DNA of 64,000 bases from Anthoceros angustus. Lineage: Eukaryota > Streptophyta > Anthocerotopsida > Anthocerotales > Anthocerotaceae. How positions within the stretch are numbered: the first letter of the stretch is position 1; each line of letters begins with the position of its first letter. The position numbers and the translations under genes are program-made. The stretch lies in assembly GCA_010909165.1 (NCBI GenBank), contig MU008159.1, forward strand, positions 1,426,001 to 1,490,000. The letters are read 5' to 3'. This document shows positions 49,871-62,089 of the stretch, in pieces. The notes under the pieces are model-generated. The model saw nothing but the letters and a program-made list of their open reading frames with translations. It was not told the origin of the DNA and ran no database searches.

Positions 49871-52794
49871 ATGGCTTCAGCCAGGTCGGGACGCAGGGAC
49901 CGCGGGAGGCTGCCTGTGGCCAACGGAGTGGAGAAGAAATCGCAGCAGCAAGTGCATCGCAGCAGCGACAGCAGCTCGGAGGAGGAGGAGAAGCATGTGG
50001 CCACCAACGGCCTTGCCAATGGCGCTCCTCCTACTGCCCGTAAGCGCAGCACCTCGCGGGATCGCAGTGCTAACGGGCAGGGCCGCAAGCCTCCTCCATC
50101 CGAGTACCAGAACCAGCCGGCCGTGCACAATGTGGCCGTCACCTACTTCACCATGCTGGCCCTGCTGGCCCTCTGTCCGCCCGCGGTCATCTCCCTGTGG
50201 GTCTCCTCGATCCGCGGCTGGATATTATCTTTTTCTGGAGCACTGTCTGGCTGGGCGGAATGCGGGGAGCAAATTTTGGGGGGTGCCTGTGCCTGTGCCT
50301 GGACTCTTTCTTACTGCTCCTCGCTTGCAGGTGGTACACAGTCGATCATCTTGACGGCTCTGTGTACAACCTCTTCTTTCTGATGCGAAAGCACGGCGTG
50401 TTGGAGACCATTATCAGGATCTGGCCCCGCCCAACTGCTACAGCAGCCGGCCTCATTCTTGCTTTCGCTGCCTTTGAGGCCATCCTGCTGGTTGCTCTGC
50501 CTGGGAAACGATTTCTGGGTCCGGTTTCTCCTGCCGGCTACCGTCCTGTTTACAAGGTATGGGCGTTTCCTGCAGATGGCGGATTTTCCGATGCTTGTAT
50601 GCATTCCCTGTTCTGCAAGTTTCCGGTCCTTGTCTATGGCATCCCCGCATGCCATGAGCTGAACGGTATTGCTTGGCTTGGTCTCATGAGCAGGATAATG
50701 GATTATTGGCCTACGTTGTGACCATCGTGACTTATTTGGCAATCTGGAAGTAAGCTACCGACCTGGTCCTCAGTAGTTCCCATATGCTGCTGCCAAGTTC
50801 CTTCTGTCTTGCCATTTTACGGCTACAGCACCAAGTATATGTGCAGAATGGGATGGTTCAACCCTGCAATGGTGTACGATCACCTGGGGCCCATATTCTC
50901 TTCACTGATCATCGGAAGTTTTTTCTTCTGCGTTTTACTATACATCAAAGTACGCCTCCTCCAGCCCAGGTTCGATTGAGCATAATCGATAATTTGTGAT
51001 CTCAAGCTAGTCTCTCTTGTTCGTTTCCTCTGGCAGGGACATGTGTCCCCTTCGTCTGCTGACTGGGGCTCTTCAGGCAACATTGTGGTCGATTTCTTCT
51101 GGGTAAGTTGGACACCTTTTTTAATCTTCATTGGCGTTATGTCATGATCATCGAGCTTATGGTCACTCTACGATTTCTGAGATGAGGTCAGCAAACATGT
51201 AGTGATGATACTGCTGTCTAGAACCCGTGTTAGCAGGGAATGGAGCTATATCCGCGAATAGGAAAGACGTTTGACATCAAAGTCTTCACAAATTGCCGGT
51301 TTGGGATGATGGGGTGGGCCGTCCTGGTGCTCAGCTACTGCATGAAGCAGGTGAGAGTTTTCTTTAATCGTTCTTTACCATCGTCAGATATGTGGTTGGA
51401 TCTTTACTCGATATCCATCTTTGCTGATACTGAATACCTTGGAGATTGTTTCCTGTCACAGCAAAGCGTCCATGGACGCATATCAGACTCCATGCTTGTC
51501 AGTGCTGGGCTCATGCTTATCTACATCACCAAGTTCTTTGTTTGGGAGACTGGGTACTTTGGCAGTATGGATATTGCTCATGATCGGGGTGCGTGCAGGA
51601 TTGTCTTGGCCATTTCTCCTAGTAGTTGTGTATCTTGTTTCTGTGTATCATGGCTCTTCCAGCTGATCAGGCAGTGACCGGCTTCACCCTTATCCGTTTT
51701 CACTTGTTTCACGCAGCTGGTTTCTACATATGTTGGGGTTGCCTGGTTTGGGTCCCTTCTGTTTACACCTCTCCTGCCATGTATCTTGTGAAGCATCCTG
51801 TTATCCTAGGAGCACCAGTACGTTCTGCAGTCAATTCTGTTCGTCTCATTTCAGACAGGTCCATCTTCTTTTATTGTGTCCTCTTCTCACTCTAAACTGC
51901 ACATTCCATCTATGCAGTACAATTGGGCAATATTTTTGGCTGGCGCGCTGTGCATTTACATCAATTACGACTGTGATCGGCAACGCCAGGTTTTTAGGAA
52001 AACTCAAGGGAGGAGCAAAATCTGGGGCAAGGTCCCTTCTAAGGTCTGCTGAAGTTCAAGAGCTTGGAATTGCAGTTTGTGTTGTCAATCAGTTATCAGT
52101 TGTGGATCCCGCCACACTGCAGGCTGTTGCTGTTTGATAAATTTGGTTCGTTGTGCTTTCTTCCAGATTTTTGCTTCCTACGTGACCGAGAGAGGGGAAT
52201 CAAAGTCCAGTTTGTTGCTGACATCTGGCTGGTATATGTTTCCTTGAATTACTGGGGTTTAATTTGCGAAAATATGGAATAGGTAAAATGCCTTTTATCG
52301 CTGTTGTATGACGTATGAGTTGCTTGATGGCAGGTGGGGTGTAGCTCGGCATTTTCACTATGCTCCAGAAATCGCTGCGGCGTTTTTCTGGTCACTCCCA
52401 GCACAGTTTGTACACGTAAGTTGTCATGTCGAAGGTGTCTTTGGCATAAGTATTCACATCTAGTTGTGTCCTTTCCTGCCTATTCACAGCTTATCTCTGT
52501 GTTTTAGAGGGAAAGTTTGTTATCTCGTGTTTCTAACGACCGTCTTATTTGCAACAGTTCATACCGTATTTCTACGTAGTGTTTTTGACAATTTTATTAT
52601 TCGACCGAGCAGTAAGAGATGATGCGCGCTGTCGGGCGAAGTAAGTCCTGACCTAAAGTTCTGGGTTGTTTCAAACATCGACTTTCGCTGTCCCTGCACT
52701 GAGATATCGTTTTCCCTTCTGCTCCAGGTACACCAAGTATTGGGAGCTGTACTGCCGTCGTGTGCCTTACAGGATAATCCCTGGTGTATACTAG
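49871..52794 (+). CDS. DWF5: sterol delta7-reductase (7-dehydrocholesterol reductase, DWF5 type)
   Basis: An ER membrane enzyme reducing the C7-C8 double bond of delta5,7-sterols with NADPH, late in plant sterol synthesis. Thirteen exons, 49871-50196, 50331-50556, 50694-50749, 50847-50949, 51037-51102, 51237-51350, 51462-51588, 51717-51817, 51918-52043, 52167-52231, 52334-52415, 52558-52640 and 52728-52794, total 1542 bases, 513 aa, no break. Diagnostic segments are IWPRPTATAAGLILAFAAFE, GPVSPAGYRPVYK, NPAMVYDHLGPIFSS, GMELYPRIGKTFDIKVFTNC, GFYICWGCLVWVPSVYTSP, CDRQRQVFRKTQG, SGWWGVARHFHYAPEI and the C-terminal YRIIPGVY. The membrane segments follow the family. The N-terminus has about 80 extra residues, basic and Ser/Glu-rich, before the first membrane helix. 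The alternative start at 49859 adds four residues. Confidence 0.95.
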
Positions 52795-53327
52795 TTTTAG
52801 TGCTTGGTTAGTCAGCTGCTGGTAGTAGCTAGACATGGAGCATGAAATGTGCATTGCTCATTGCTATGGCGCAGCGCAGAAAACGAGTTGTACTTCTAAA
52901 TGTTTACATACCCAAGTTGTGGCGTCCGGCAAAGTCTTTTTCCTTTCTTTATCCAACTGCGAAGATTTGCCTTTAGAACATTTAGACAATAGGCACCCAC
53001 CCATAAGCAAAACCAAGAAATTTTCACCTTTCACCGTCAGCCCCACTTCAACGTGTCTGGCATCCGTTACATCAGAATCCGGTCAATCCTACCCTTCAAA
53101 ACTTTCTGATCAAGGAAGTTTAAATCACACCGCATCCGGCTTTGATAGAAGTGCCCAATCAAGCGCATTTTCTGCAGTAGACTAGACCTATCACCAATTA
53201 CTTAAATACCTTATGGACTCCCACCGCCTGAAGAGTCTTGCAGAATGGTTCTTCTGGCAGGAATCATAAACTCCGGGCCCATTCAAAAGGGTAGATCACG
53301 TTCCATCTGCTTGCCCAACAAAACACT
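52795..53327. other. short 3'-3' intergenic gap
   Basis: Between convergent sterol reductase and LUC7-like stops. No gene is seen. It presumably holds both 3' ends. Confidence 0.5.
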
Positions 53328-55545
53328 TCATGCTCTGTGATCTGGAGACCGTGAGCGTCGACGAAAATGATGCCGAGGGGGTGAACCTGGTTTCACAGGG
53401 GATCGTGATCGAGTGTACCTTCGATCCCGCTCTCTATCACGTCCCCAGTCCCGATCTCTTCCTCCACGACCTCGGTCACGATCCCTGTCCCGATGCCAAT
53501 CTCTGTCTCTATCTCGATACCTTTCCCGTTGTTCCCTGTCCCTGTCCCTGTCACGCTCCCTCTCCTTATCATGGTCTTTCTCCTTCTCACGCTCTTTGTC
53601 CCTGTCACGTTCTCTGTCCTTTTCCTTGACAGTGCCATTGTCCTTCAAACGCTCAGTCTCTTTCTCCTTTTCCCTCTGCTTCCTCTTCTCCTCGAGGTCT
53701 TTCTCTCTTGCCACCCGTTCTTCCTCACGAGCTTTATCTTTACGACTCTGTGAAAATGGCCAGGACCAATGATAGAAGAATGAACACATGAGTGGAACAT
53801 GACACCAAGACAGCAGCCCAACGAGAAAACAGAAGTGCAATACCTTGAACTCGACTAGGTAATCACGAACTAGGCCAAATCCTACATGTTGTTTCCCAGT
53901 CATGTGCGATTGGGTGCGTTCAGTGGCATCATTAGCCACCAAAAATGATCCACAGATCTCACAGAGAGCCATTTTCTTTTCTTGGGAAAGTATCAAACCT
54001 CGCTCTGTGGAAGCTAGTTGCATCACAACTGCCTTCTCAGCATTCAGAGCATCCACCTAGACCATGCAGGTTCAGTTAAGATGTGTTATGACCGACCAAA
54101 AAATTAGGTGTCCATCCCGAATACTTCGAACAAATCAACAATGAAGCATATTGCGCAATATACCTTCTTCATGAGTGCTTGAGCCTCATCGACCTTGCCT
54201 TCCTCGCCCAGATTCTCACTCTGTTCTAAAAGCTTCTTAATTTTCTCCTCTATAGTGCCAAGTTGCTCCTGCTTCTCGTTTGAGATAGGGACCAGGGATG
54301 CAAGATCAACATCTTGAGCCAAACGTTCGCGCCCCCGCCTTACCTTGCGGTCAAGATCTTGCACCTGACAATACCAAGTAGTGCATAATTAACAGCTCAA
54401 GGCTAGAAAGAGCTGTAGACTTGCAAAAGTGAAGATCTATAGAAAATTGACTGTGTTCAGGTGTAACCCACCAACTTCTCACAAAATTGGGCCAGCTCCG
54501 CTTCAAACCTTGGCACGTACAATTCATGCCGCTTGGATTGTTCATAACTGCAGATGCAACAAGAGCAAGAGCTGAATCAAATTGAGAAGACTCCACAGAT
54601 GCTAGAGCATGGCTCCCGTTACTCCTTTGAGACACTAAGACTGAACTGCTAGTCTTTGCGTCCAAGCGATTCCAAATTAAATAGCGTAATGCAACCGAAC
54701 ACAGACTATTTCCCTCCAAGTTGTAAGCATATAGCAAGGCATCTATAGAGTTTGCTTGCTCTGCCCATCACTGGTAGATGTATCACCCTTCTTAGGTTGT
54801 ACATCAGCAGGAAAACGTGGCCTTCTTACTGAAGGTAGTCACCTTTCCTTAAGCTTTGGATCGTGAATCTTTGAACACGGTCCTGTCATCAATAACAAAC
54901 TCGATGAGTACCCAGACCACATAGCACCTTCCTAAGGTTCACCTTCCAGAAACAAACCTTACAGAAGTTCTGCTACTTACCTAGGTCGCTCTTCGTGTTG
55001 ACAAATAAGTCATGAGGGCAAAACCGAACAAGATAGCAGCCACAAACTTCTTTGTCATCCCATCGCACTTCTCTGTGAGCTTTCTTTTCCTCGTCAGTTA
55101 AGTTCCGGGCTGCCAGCGGAACAAAGCAAAACAAGGTCATGAGCAGAAACCTCCACCTCAAGTCAGACAGTAAGCACAGAACGCCGGACAACTATTTGCA
55201 AGCTCGATAGAGGGAAACAGACAACATTAACAAGCATCTCTACAACCAAAGGGCACCTGACCTAACATAGGGGACTTCACGGACAACCAAAGCACAGCGT
55301 CTCAGGTACTGCCATAATGCTCTAGTCCTAAACACAGTGCAAGCGACCGACTAGAAGGCTGGACATATCAGCAAGACAACCCGGGGTTTATCCATTCGGT
55401 GGAGACAATCAAGGAATGAGGGGAATAGGGAGGCCCGTCGTTCAAGCTACTGCAACCGTCTTGACCGCTCAGACCGTGGCAAAAGGAAATCTGCTTTACC
55501 AGTGCCCATTAGCTCGTCCAGCAATGCCCGCTGAGCCTCCACCAT
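53328..55545 (-). CDS. LUC7-like U1 snRNP-associated splicing factor
   Basis: LUC7 proteins help U1 snRNP choose 5' splice sites. Exons on the minus strand are 55500-55545 (MVEAQRALLDELMG, the conserved start), 54981-55109 (VRWDDKEVCGCYLVRFCPHD, first zinc finger), 54843-54882 (GPCSKIHDPKLK, finger completion), 54472-54547 (RHELYVPRFEAELAQFCEKL), 54164-54364 (coiled coil, KVRRGRERLAQDV), 53844-54056 (second finger, LCEICGSFLVANDATERTQS then H) and 53328-53747. The total is 1125 bases, 374 aa, in frame. The last exon is a long Arg/Asp/Glu-rich tail ending in RS repeats (RSRSPVKPGSPPRHHFRRRS), like the RS/RE tails of other family members. Every exon border is GT-AG. The 96-base last intron has no stop in the exon frame, so retention would add 32 residues and keep the frame. 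Confidence 0.93.
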
Positions 55546-55680
55546 TTTGCCGGTCCCCGCTCCAGCGTGGACAGTCGATCAGCCCACGCGGGTGTTGCAG
55601 TCTACCAAACCCAGGATGCTTTTCCTGCAAGCGACTGAATCCTTTGAGCGGTTCCAAGCGCCTTCCCCTCCGTCAATCAG

Positions 55681-56082
55681 CTAGCTACCCCGAACCTGCA
55701 TCACCCCGCAAAGAAGATGGGCAAGCTCCTGGGAGAGCTCGTGTATCATCTGCCGTGCTGGGGGTGTCGTAGCCAAGAAAGCGGAATCATTCTTGCCAGT
55801 CCCCTCCCACGGTGCAGCAATTGGAACAGGCACAACCGACACCTCAAAATTTTGCTCCTTCCACCCTAGCTTAGATTTCTTCCTGACTGGGCTGCTGGTT
55901 CCATGTGCGGCCCTAGCATGGAGGCGGGAGACCGACAGCGCCTTGCCTGTGCGGCCTCCAAACTCAGGCTCACCAACATCCACACAGTAATTACGACCGG
56001 CGAAATTGCCACTCTCGCAGATTTGCAAAAGGGCAAGAGACCGGCTAATGACTCCGTGCCCGCGACAGACGCAAAGAACCAC
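55681..56082 (-). other. unassigned 133-codon frame upstream of LUC7-like
   Basis: Open minus-strand frame with readable segments GTSSPVRKKSKLGWKEQNFE and ATTPPARQMIHELSQELAHL. It ends 136 bases before the LUC7-like start. It may be a 5' leader exon, a small separate gene, or chance. No family is recognised, and no start with good context is certain. Confidence 0.2.
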
Positions 56083-56339
56083 GGCTGGTTGTAAAGTCTT
56101 TCACTCAAATTTACTTCATACGATCATACTACCCTAGTTTATATATCTATCTTTCAATTTTCTTCTTCAATATATCTTCTTCTTTCTTTGTTTGTATTTC
56201 TATCTTTTTCAATTATAAATATTAGACCTGTGCATAGCCAGGTACCGGGGTGCCGAGGTTGTAATAAATTACGTAACCTACTTAAAGTGATTAATAATAA
56301 ATTTATTTATTGAACCCAAAAAGATATAAACTTATGCAA

Positions 56340-56620
56340 TATAAAATACCAATGCATTCACATACGTCTATATCACCCTACTTGCTAATTATTGATCCGC
56401 ATGAAAAACGAATCATTGATATCGTTTCCCACTAATGCAAAAGCCTTTGGTCCTAGTCATTCCCGTGAGAAACTTCAGTGAACTCATATGTCTATATCGT
56501 CCTACTTTATAATAATTATTGATCTGCATGAAAATAGTATCTTTTCTCACTTCAATGTAGAAGCCTTTGGTCCTAGTCATTGCCTGTGAGGAATTTCAGT
56601 GCATTGACAAATGACATCAC
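56340..56620. repeat. tandem duplication, about 125 bp unit, two copies
   Basis: AAGCCTTTGGTCCTAGTCAT occurs at about 56441 and 56562, each preceded by GTCTATATC.(A)CCTACTT and ATTGATC.GCATGAAAA. Non-coding. Confidence 0.8.
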
Positions 56621-57220
56621 TTTTGTAGGCATCGAGGACCCTAAGGGGTACAACAAATGATAGCAATACGCAACACTGCCATCACTATCGTAGGCATATA
56701 GCACTGCACAAAGAACAATACCACAAATGTACCTTCACTCTTCTTAGCATCTAACACTACACGAATAACAATAAACAAAAATGAACATCATTGCAGCAGC
56801 TGCTGCAATGCCGCAAAAGTGAACATCGTCCCTTCAGCAAGCAAAAGTTACATAGTACCACAAAGTCAGTAAGAGTAAGAGTGACATAGTACTACTGCAA
56901 CAACAGTGAACATCAATGAACGACATTCCTTGTTACAAATAGAATCCATACGGTCCAAGTCCATAATGGATCGTTCTAATTAAGAAGGAAAATATGTATA
57001 TCCTATTGCATTAATGAAGAAGGCAAATGAATATATCCTATTGCGTTGATTAGGAAGAAGAAGAAGAAAAAGAAGAAGAAGAAGAATTTTATTTTAGTCC
57101 ACTAAGAACGAATTTTCGTCATGGGACTGAAATATGATAATTACATAGATTGCGGTAAAATAGTCCGGACGAATGTAAAGGTAAAATTCAAACAAGACAA
57201 ATAATCTTTAATCAATCAAC
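56620..57220. other. AT-rich intergenic DNA
   Basis: Simple GAAGAAGAA run at about 57055-57085. No gene is seen. Confidence 0.5.
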
Positions 57221-57224
57221 AGTG

Positions 57225-57640
57225 TCAATGAAATTGCGTGAACCAAGGCCAAACACCACCAATTTATCCCCATGAAAGAAAGCCACTTGACCTGCAGCAC
57301 GAGCTGCTCTGAAAGCGGGTAACTTCTCCTTCTTAGTCTTCCATTGCAAGTGTAAGATCCTCATTGATATATAAATGAGTTGTCCGTAACATAAACCTAG
57401 CCTTCATAACCTCGAGGAACGACCACATCGACTTCTAGCCTATTGAGAAACTCCTTTGCAGCCACAAGTGGTGCAACAATGTCATTACCGAGACCAGAAA
57501 TTCTTAAGTTCAAAGCACGGCGAGCACGGTCCGCCGTCTCGGAAACAACTTCCGATACTGTGTTTCCACCAGGACAAGAAGGAGCAGGGGGATCATTAAT
57601 CCCTAGGAAGTTTTTATCAGTGAGCTTCTCCAAAAACTTG
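57225..57640 (-). pseudogene. LINE (L1-type) ORF1 relic
   Basis: The minus strand first reads ARRALNLRISGLGNDIVAPL then VAAKEFLNRLEVDVVV, matching the RRM-like segment of L1 ORF1 proteins (R.SGL......P...A..FL...L.VDV). After a stop and a frame change it reads MLRTTHLYINEDLT, then in a third frame KEKLPAFRAARAAGQVAFF and HGDKLVVFG, matching the C-terminal domain with its IYINEDLT..., K..R.AG..A....DKL pattern. Order and spacing are right for one ancestral protein with several frameshifts. No endonuclease or reverse transcriptase is present nearby. The identification rests on pattern recall, not a search. Confidence 0.5.
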
Positions 57641-58009
57641 TTTCGTTGAAGTGAAATGATTTACCAAGGAACAAGAATTTGCAAGACATTGACTTGCAAA
57701 AGCAATGAATCAAACTTGACCTGGAAAAACGCCTCAAAATCTTTAACCATGAGCTTGCCGATTCAAGATCCCGTTGCAATTTTCTAATGATAACATAACA
57801 GCAAAGAAGTGTATCCTTTGAGTGGATCCACTTGATTCTCTTGTAGTCGTGCCTCTCAATCTGAAATTTTTCGCATCAAAAACAAATACACGATATCGTT
57901 GTTCATATGTTTTGGCAACTACCTTACCTTTGTATTAGCTTAGCCTAACATAATGCCATATCTAATGCATCCAAGCAGCATCAAGCTCTATATCTAATCA
58001 TCATGCTGA

Positions 58010-58310
58010 CAACTCCTTGAGTTGCATTCAACTAAATGCAATTCATCAACATCGATGTTGAGTAGGTGATTGAGCTTGATAAGAGATTAGAGGGTATGCA
58101 ATTAAAATTTCCTACTATGATGTAGGGACAATATCACACACATGTAAACAAGTGGATTTAAGCATAGCCTATGACAACAATTAGGCTAGCATTTTGAGTT
58201 GCTTTCAACAAAATGCAAAATCTTAATATCTGGATTGAGTCGGTGATTGAGCTTGTATAAGGGATGAAAGGATATGTAATTGAAACTTCCTACTAGGATG
58301 GTTCTGAGCA
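58010..58310. repeat. diverged tandem duplication, about 180 bp unit
   Basis: GAGTTGCATTCAACTAAATGCAA...GGTGATTGAGCTTG...TTCCTACTA.GATG occurs at 58020-58125 and again, diverged, at 58195-58300. Non-coding. Confidence 0.65.
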
Positions 58311-59249
58311 TAGTCTCGTGGACAAGAACTCACATGAGGCTCCCTCATGCTCGCCCTTCACTCACAAAGAGTTAAGTATATAAAACATTAATTGAAAATA
58401 GATTACACTACAAAAGAAAAACGACCTTGCTTGAATGATGGCCATCGGTCATTTTATGTGAGTGCACTACATACTTGGTGGGAAAACAAAAGTAGCATCT
58501 TGTATGATATGTGAGATGCAATGTTATTCCATAGTTATGACTCAAAAAGTGACATCCGAAGAATGCATATTCCACAGCAGGATGGGGTGTCATACCCCAG
58601 ACCTAATTAGTCTTGATATATGAACGAGACCTTAAACAGTGTATAATAATTTTTTTTAATCTCTCTATAGATAATCAAAACCACCACAACATGTTATGTT
58701 TGATACATGCCAACACAATCCATATTAGCTACCAAATGACTCAAGAAGTGAAACCCTAAACTTGGCGGGTGAAGAACTTTATGACAGTTAATGTGATTAA
58801 TTACTACTAATGAATAGAAAGGATCCAAGTCATTATTATTAATTTAAATAGATTATTATGTCGTTGAATTATTACAATGTATTTGTTACACACCTTGAAA
58901 GACTAACGTACACCTGACAGACTTTTTTGATAGTGTATGACCCGAAAGAGACTGGATGGACTCGAATGGATCCCTATCTCTTTCGCAAGAATAAATGTAT
59001 ACCCTCCATCACAATATATAAATGCACATGGGCGGGCGGGAGAAGTGAATTGACTACCTACCTAATAGGAAGTGGGCATCCCGTCGCAAATGTGCCACGG
59101 CAAGGCGGTTGTTTAATGGCACTCCTGTTGTCGCACCGATGGTGTACTTAAAGACCTTACCTCTCCACATATTCTCACAGGCTGAGCGCACAATCACATT
59201 CCAGCCTTCCAGCACCGGTACCCGAGCACCCAGATACTTTCTTGTGAAG
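58311..59249. other. upstream region of ALDH
   Basis: No gene supported. AT-rich to about 59000, then GC-rich from about 59030 into the ALDH leader. No promoter box was identified with confidence. Confidence 0.4.
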
Positions 59250-62035
59250 ATGGCGTCTGCGATGGTGCGGTCCGGCAGAGGCATGTCCATGCTTGTTACG
59301 TCCATCAAGCGCTTGGACTCCAGCAGACCTTTTTCCACGCTCGTTCCCACCTTCCTGCGCTTGCCCCGCGGAGCTGGTGAGTCTGTTTCAACTACTGTCA
59401 AGCCCAACTTGCATCTGCGGCTTCATTTCCTGCCAGCATTGCAAATCTGTCATTCCATACAGGCCTGAATTCGGTTGCAGTGTCGGACACATGTTTAAAC
59501 CAAAGTTTCATGCCAGTCTATCAGTCGGCCTTGCTGCTTGAGGCACATTGTTTCTCATTGTTTCCTCAATTCGGCCTTGTGTCCAACGCAGGGGTGCTAT
59601 CAGCTCGGTGCCATCAGAGGGTAGCCACCCGCGAATACACAGAGCCTTCTGCCTATTTGGAGGAAGAACCCCTCAAGTCTCCCTTCGATGTCAAGTACAC
59701 GAAGCTTCTGATCAATGGGGAGTTTGTGGATGCGGCTTCCGGTATGTCTTGAGCAGATTGTGGTTTCCTTGCCTTCATCCTTGGGACTGCTTTGGGACGG
59801 CTTTGGTACTTGCCTGAGCCCCCCAATTGGTTGCTCTTGTGGCAGGGAAAACGTTTCCGACTTTGGACCCTCGGACAGGACAAGTGATAGCTCAGGTGGC
59901 AGAGGGAGACAAAGAGGACGTGGATAGAGCTGTGGCAGCAGCTCGGAAGGCTTTTGAGGATGGGCCGTGGTCCAAATTGTCTGCCTATGTAACTTTCTTT
60001 GGCCCCCTGCGCCAGCATTTCCTCCAGTCCAACGCATGCTGCAATGTCGAATTCATTTTTTCTCACTCAGTCCACATGGCATTTGCGAATAATCCGATTC
60101 CACACACTGCATCTCGCAGGAGAGGTCAAAAATTCTGCTCCGATTTGCTGACCTTCTGGAGCAGCACGCGGATGAGCTGGGAGCCATCGAGACATGGGAC
60201 AACGGGAAACCGTACGAGCAAGCCAAGGGCGAAACGATCGAGATTGCCAGGATATTTCGCTACTTTGCTGGTACTGTTGGAAGCTTAACGAGCAATTGCG
60301 GGGTTATTGCATGACCATCAGTAGTTGCTGCTGCCTCCAGGGTCAGTCTCGAAAGTGAGCACTGGCTGAAACGTGCAGGTTGGGTGGATAAGATTCACGG
60401 TCGCACCATTCCCTCTGATGGACCGTACCAGGTTCAGACATTCCATGAACCCTTGGGAGTCGTGGGATCAATCGTGCCATGGAATTTCCCCCTAATCATG
60501 TTTGCGTGGAAAGTGGCTCCTGCCCTTGCTGCGGGAAACACAGTCGTTCTCAAAACAGCTGAGCAGACTCCATTGTCAGCAATATTGGCTGCGAAGCTTG
60601 GCCACGAGGTATGAATTCCGTGCTTGTTTTGGTGAATCGCAAGACTGTAAACACTAGAATCTTGCTCACAACAACTTTCAACTGGTATTGCTGTGCTTCA
60701 GGCTGGACTGCCACCAGGTGTGCTGAACATAATTTCAGGATTCGGTGCCACTGCTGGGGCAGCTATTTCAAATCACATGGACATCGATAAGGTACCTACT
60801 CACGATGTCACAAGCTTTCAGCAGACTGTCGTCCTTGAAACACCCTCGTCACATTTGTTGTTGCTTCCAGGTTTCATTTACGGGATCAACTGAGGTCGGA
60901 AAGCTGATCCTGCAAGCAGCAGCCAAAAGCAACCTCAAGAATGTGACACTTGAACTTGGTGGAAAGTCTCCTTTCATCGTCTGCGGGGATGCAGACGTAG
61001 ATCTCGCAGTCGAGACAGCCCACTTTGCTCTCTTCTACAATCAGGTAGACACATTTGGATCAGCCCTGGAAGGGATTGCACCCAACAACAAACAGCATTT
61101 TCTCAGTAGCGCATTTGGTTTCGTGCAGGGCCAGGCCTGCTGTGCTGGCTCAAGAACTTTCGTCCACGAAAGCGTGTACGACGAGTTCGTGGAGAAGGCC
61201 AAGAACCGAGCTCTTCTTCGGAATGTGGGTGATCCTTTCAGGAGCGGAATCGATCAGGGTCCTCAGGCGAGCTCAATCTCTCCTTCAACCCTGCCATAAC
61301 ACGATTTTTTTCTTTCCAGATTTCTTTACTACGGCAAGTAACAAGTAGTGGTGCACAACCATCCATTCTTGTTGCAGGTGGACCAGCAACAGTTTCACAA
61401 GATCCTGGGCTACATCGATTATGGTCAGCAAGAAGGTGCACGTCTTCTCACGGGCGGGCAACGATTTGGCGACAAAGGATATTACATACAACCCACCGTT
61501 TTTGCGGATGTGAAGGTAAAATCACCGAGCGACAAACAGCGGCATCCATCCACCACTTATGTAACAAGTTACTGAATGCTGCTGCTTGTCCGCTTTTCCA
61601 ATTTTCAGGATCACATGAAGATATCACGGGAGGAGATTTTCGGACCAGTTCAGATTATCACCAAGTTCAAGTACGTGTGTACTAACTACAGACTTCTGCA
61701 TCACACTTGAAATGAGCAGTAGGTGGCAGGGGAACTCACGGACATGTCTGACATTTGGCAGGACACTGGAAGAAGTTATCGCCAGGGCAAACGACACCAT
61801 TTACGGACTGGCGTCTGGGGTGTTCACCAGGAATTTGGAGACGGCAAACACGTTGACGCATGCCATCAAGGCGGGCTCAGTGTGGGTCAATTGCTATGGC
61901 GTCATGGATGCTGCCATTCCTTTTGGGGGCTACAAGCAGAGCGGAATCGGTAGGGAGAAGGGTTTGGAAGGTTTGATGAGTTACTTGCAGGTCAAGGCTG
62001 TGGCCCAGCCGCTCCGTAGTGCTACCGGCTGGTGA
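59250..62035 (+). CDS. mitochondrial aldehyde dehydrogenase (ALDH2 class)
   Basis: NAD-dependent oxidation of acetaldehyde and other aldehydes to acids. Eleven exons, 59250-59376, 59592-59741, 59846-59988, 60120-60270, 60379-60608, 60702-60791, 60871-61044, 61129-61266, 61378-61515, 61609-61670 and 61762-62035, sum to 1677 bases, 558 aa. The first exon, [20 protein letters not shown], is Arg/Ser-rich without acids, a mitochondrial presequence. Motifs are [19 protein letters not shown] (substrate channel), FTGSTEVGK (NAD fold), [14 protein letters not shown] (general-base Glu), GQACCAGSR with the catalytic Cys, [10 protein letters not shown], and [20 protein letters not shown] near the end. 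The position before the catalytic Cys is Ala-Cys instead of the frequent Cys-Cys. The intron after GIDQGPQ (61267-61377) begins GCGAGC, so it is a GC-AG intron. Confidence 0.95.
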
Positions 62036-62083
62036 CAGCCTCCCCGTCATGGTGTAACAGTTCCATGGAGTACCTTACACGTA

Positions 62084-62089
62084 AATAAA
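62084..62089 (+). terminator. possible poly(A) signal of ALDH
   Basis: AATAAA 49 bases after the ALDH stop, in GTAAATAAAGCTCTG. Confidence 0.5.

Noticed and set aside
53330-53772. Plus-strand frames rich in Ser/Leu/Pro over the LUC7 tail
   Set aside because: Complement of the Arg/Asp/Glu-rich tail codons of the LUC7-like gene.
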